Shown here: one piece after another, positions 5,840 to 7,206 of the stretch
Numbering within the stretch: position 1 is the stretch's first letter
Layout: the number at the start of each line of letters is the position of its first letter
Origin: Candidatus Latescibacterota bacterium
GTDB taxonomy: Bacteria > Latescibacterota > Latescibacteria > Latescibacterales > Latescibacteraceae
Length of the DNA stretch: 7,206 nucleotides
Assembly (NCBI GenBank): GCA_018656855.1
Contig: JABHYP010000031.1
Coordinates: forward strand, 1-7,206
Reading direction: 5' to 3'
The notes under the pieces: generated by a model
Told to the model about the DNA's origin: nothing
Database searches by the model: none
Seen by the model: the letters and a program-made list of their open reading frames with translations, nothing else
Position numbers and translations under genes: made by a program

Positions 5840-7102
5840 ATGATTGAACTGGGTTATCAAAGGAAATTGTTTTCTGTAGTGAGCCTTATCATAATTCTGG
5901 CATTTCTTCTTCCATTTTTGCTCAGCAGCGGGCATCCCTGTATGGCTGTCAATTCGCTGTCAGCGGGAAAATGCACTGAAGATAACGACCTGTTACAATT
6001 CACTGCTGGCAACCACATTTTGGGATTCCAGAAGAACGAAATGTATATTGCCTCTATTGACCATGCGCTGAAAATTGCCTTCGTGGGCGCGCATGATGTT
6101 ACACCCGAAGAAACAGTTTCCACGGCGTTCGCATCGGTAAATTCCCGGGATACAAAACCACTGGGAGTTGTGACTTACCCCAACCTCTGGAAGGGTGTAA
6201 CCCTGGTTTATGAACGCACCGTCGGTGGAGCGGTTAAAAGCACATACTATGTTGCTCCGGCCTCAGAATCATCAAAGGCAAAAACACATGCGCCGGTTGA
6301 ACATATCCGTCTGCACTACAATGCGCCCGTAAGCCTGGACGAGAGTGGTAATTTACTGCTTGTTTTTGAGACCGGGCAGATGCGGGAATCTGCGCCTGTA
6401 GCCTGGCAGGAGATTGCGGGGAAACGCGTCCCTGTAGCAGTAAACTTCCGCATAATGGGAGAATATGAGCTGGGATTCAGTGTTGGATCATACGATCCTC
6501 TTTTTCCGCTGGTTATCGATCCGGTTCTTACCTGGAACACATTTATTGGTTCGGAAAACGATGATACTACTGGTAATGCAATAGCTGTCGACGGAAGCGG
6601 AAATATCTACATAGCAGGAGTAAGTGATGTCACTTGGGGCACACCTGTCAACGCATTTGCCGGTGGAAATGAAGCTTTTGCCGCTAAATTTAATACCAGC
6701 GGTGTTTTGCAGTGGAACACGTTCATGGGTTCGGGAACCGAGGATTACGGTAACGCAATAGCTGTAGACGGAAGCGGAAATATCTACGTAACGGGTACCA
6801 GTGACGCCACCTGGGGCTCTACTGTTGTTAATGCACATACAGGATTTGTCGATGCGTTTGCAGCAAAATTGGATACCAGCGGCGTATTACAATGGAATAC
6901 GTTCATGGGTCATCCTCAGAATGGCGGAGGCAGTGATTACGGTAATGGCATAGCTGTGGACGGGAGCGGGAATATCTATATAGTAGGGACAAGTGATGGT
7001 TCCTGGGGTACACCTGTTGTCGGATATACTGCTGGCGATGAAGCGTTTGTCGCTAAATTTAATACTGTATGTCGTCAGAACATTCTGGACACATTGAGTT
7101 AA
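5840..7102 (+). CDS. SBBP beta-propeller-repeat secreted protein, 3' end replaced by an inserted element
   Basis: The ORF encodes 420 residues, but only 1-409 are native. Residues 1-36 form a long signal peptide (basic QRK, then a strongly hydrophobic core) with a plausible cut after HPCMA. Residues about 50-230 match the N-terminal domain that precedes SBBP repeats: YPNLWKGVTLVYER, SAPVAWQEIAGKRVPV and YDPLFPLVIDPV (218-229). From Trp232 come repeats of 60 residues, each with WNTFxG, GNxIAVDGSGNIYxxGxSD, a TWG-type turn and AFxAKxxTSGVLQ, forming beta-propeller blades of the SBBP type (PF06739). The third repeat stops at AKFNT, where SGVLQ should follow; instead VCRQNILDTLS and a stop are read from copy C. 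Full-length relatives usually have more repeats and a C-terminal sorting or adhesion domain, which would be lost. AGGA at 5827-5830, nine bases upstream, supports the start. The product, if made, is exported but probably incomplete; the role is unknown, perhaps surface binding. Confidence 0.85.
   Translation: MIELGYQRKLFSVVSLIIILAFLLPFLLSSGHPCMAVNSLSAGKCTEDNDLLQFTAGNHILGFQKNEMYIASIDHALKIAFVGAHDVTPEETVSTAFASVNSRDTKPLGVVTYPNLWKGVTLVYERTVGGAVKSTYYVAPASESSKAKTHAPVEHIRLHYNAPVSLDESGNLLLVFETGQMRESAPVAWQEIAGKRVPVAVNFRIMGEYELGFSVGSYDPLFPLVIDPVLTWNTFIGSENDDTTGNAIAVDGSGNIYIAGVSDVTWGTPVNAFAGGNEAFAAKFNTSGVLQWNTFMGSGTEDYGNAIAVDGSGNIYVTGTSDATWGSTVVNAHTGFVDAFAAKLDTSGVLQWNTFMGHPQNGGGSDYGNGIAVDGSGNIYIVGTSDGSWGTPVVGYTAGDEAFVAKFNTVCRQNILDTLS
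6533..7066 (+). repeat. In-frame 180-base tandem repeats encoding SBBP blades
   Basis: Units begin at TGGAACAC or TGGAATAC at 6533, 6713 and 6893, exactly 180 bases apart. The third unit carries a 12-base insertion (PQNGGG region) and is cut at 7066. DNA similarity is high around the blocks for WNTFMG, AVDGSGNIY and DTSGVLQ, suggesting recent duplication or gene conversion between blades. Confidence 0.85.
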
Positions 7103-7206
7103 AAGTTAAGGTGTACTTTTCACAAGTAGCAAGTGTTTTTTCAAACCTCCTTTCCCCATGTTATAAGCTCGTCTCAGTTTCATGGTGTTTTGCTTGATAA
7201 TTTTCC
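7066..7206. mobile_element. End of an inserted element, copy C (runs off the right edge)
   Basis: Starts TGTATGTCGTCAGAACATT at the exact point where the SBBP repeat stops matching its sister units. Bases 7066-7153 match copy A; the first 40 match inverted copy B at 38 positions. The interior continues beyond the window, so neither the other end nor a target-site duplication can be seen. On the minus strand, 7164-7206 is open for 14 codons and stops at TAA (7161-7163); this might be the 3' end of a transposase gene entering from the right, but it is too short to identify. The IS3/IS481-type assignment rests only on the TG tip and internal TGGACAC. Confidence 0.72.

Overview
The window looks like chromosomal DNA from an uncultured Gram-negative, sugar- and glycan-degrading bacterium, of the kind found in the FCB or PVC superphyla (Latescibacterota- or Planctomycetota-like). 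This placement is an inference from gene content only: a GH92 exo-mannosidase lipoprotein, a divergent uroporphyrinogen-decarboxylase-like (URO-D) protein, a lipoprotein endonuclease/exonuclease/phosphatase (EEP) enzyme, a secreted DUF362 protein and an SBBP-repeat secreted protein. Three lipobox signal peptides point to an envelope with lipoprotein sorting. Genes are sparse, and the long spacers between them are AT-rich.

Layout. Minus strand, bases 1-2140: a URO-D-family gene is followed downstream by the 5' third of a GH92 gene that runs off the left edge. Plus strand, 2543-3325: an EEP lipoprotein starting at TTG. Plus strand, 3932-5047: a DUF362 protein with a Tat-like signal and lipobox. 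Bases 5048-5839 are mostly non-coding but hold one possible 52-residue ORF and a perfect AT-rich hairpin. Plus strand, from 5840: an SBBP beta-propeller-repeat secreted protein that is interrupted at base 7066.

The main structural discovery is a dispersed repeat that behaves like the end of an insertion sequence. It occurs three times: at 2160-2247 (copy A), at 3649-3688 inverted (copy B), and from 7066 towards the right edge (copy C). All three begin TGTANGTCGTCAGAACATT. Copy C cuts the SBBP gene in the middle of its third 60-residue repeat, so the last 11 codons of that ORF come from the element. Copies A and B face each other and bracket the EEP gene in a 1,529-base unit. If that unit is removed, the URO-D and DUF362 genes become a simple divergent pair. 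I see no transposase gene in the unit and no target-site duplication, so whether A-B is one mobile unit or two separate relics is open.

Functionally, GH92 enzymes trim alpha-mannosides from glycans outside the cytoplasm. The URO-D-like protein beside it lacks the haem-pathway arginine motif and is more likely a methyltransferase-like or other paralog than a haem enzyme. The EEP, DUF362 and SBBP proteins all carry export signals, so four of the five main genes act in the envelope or outside the cell.
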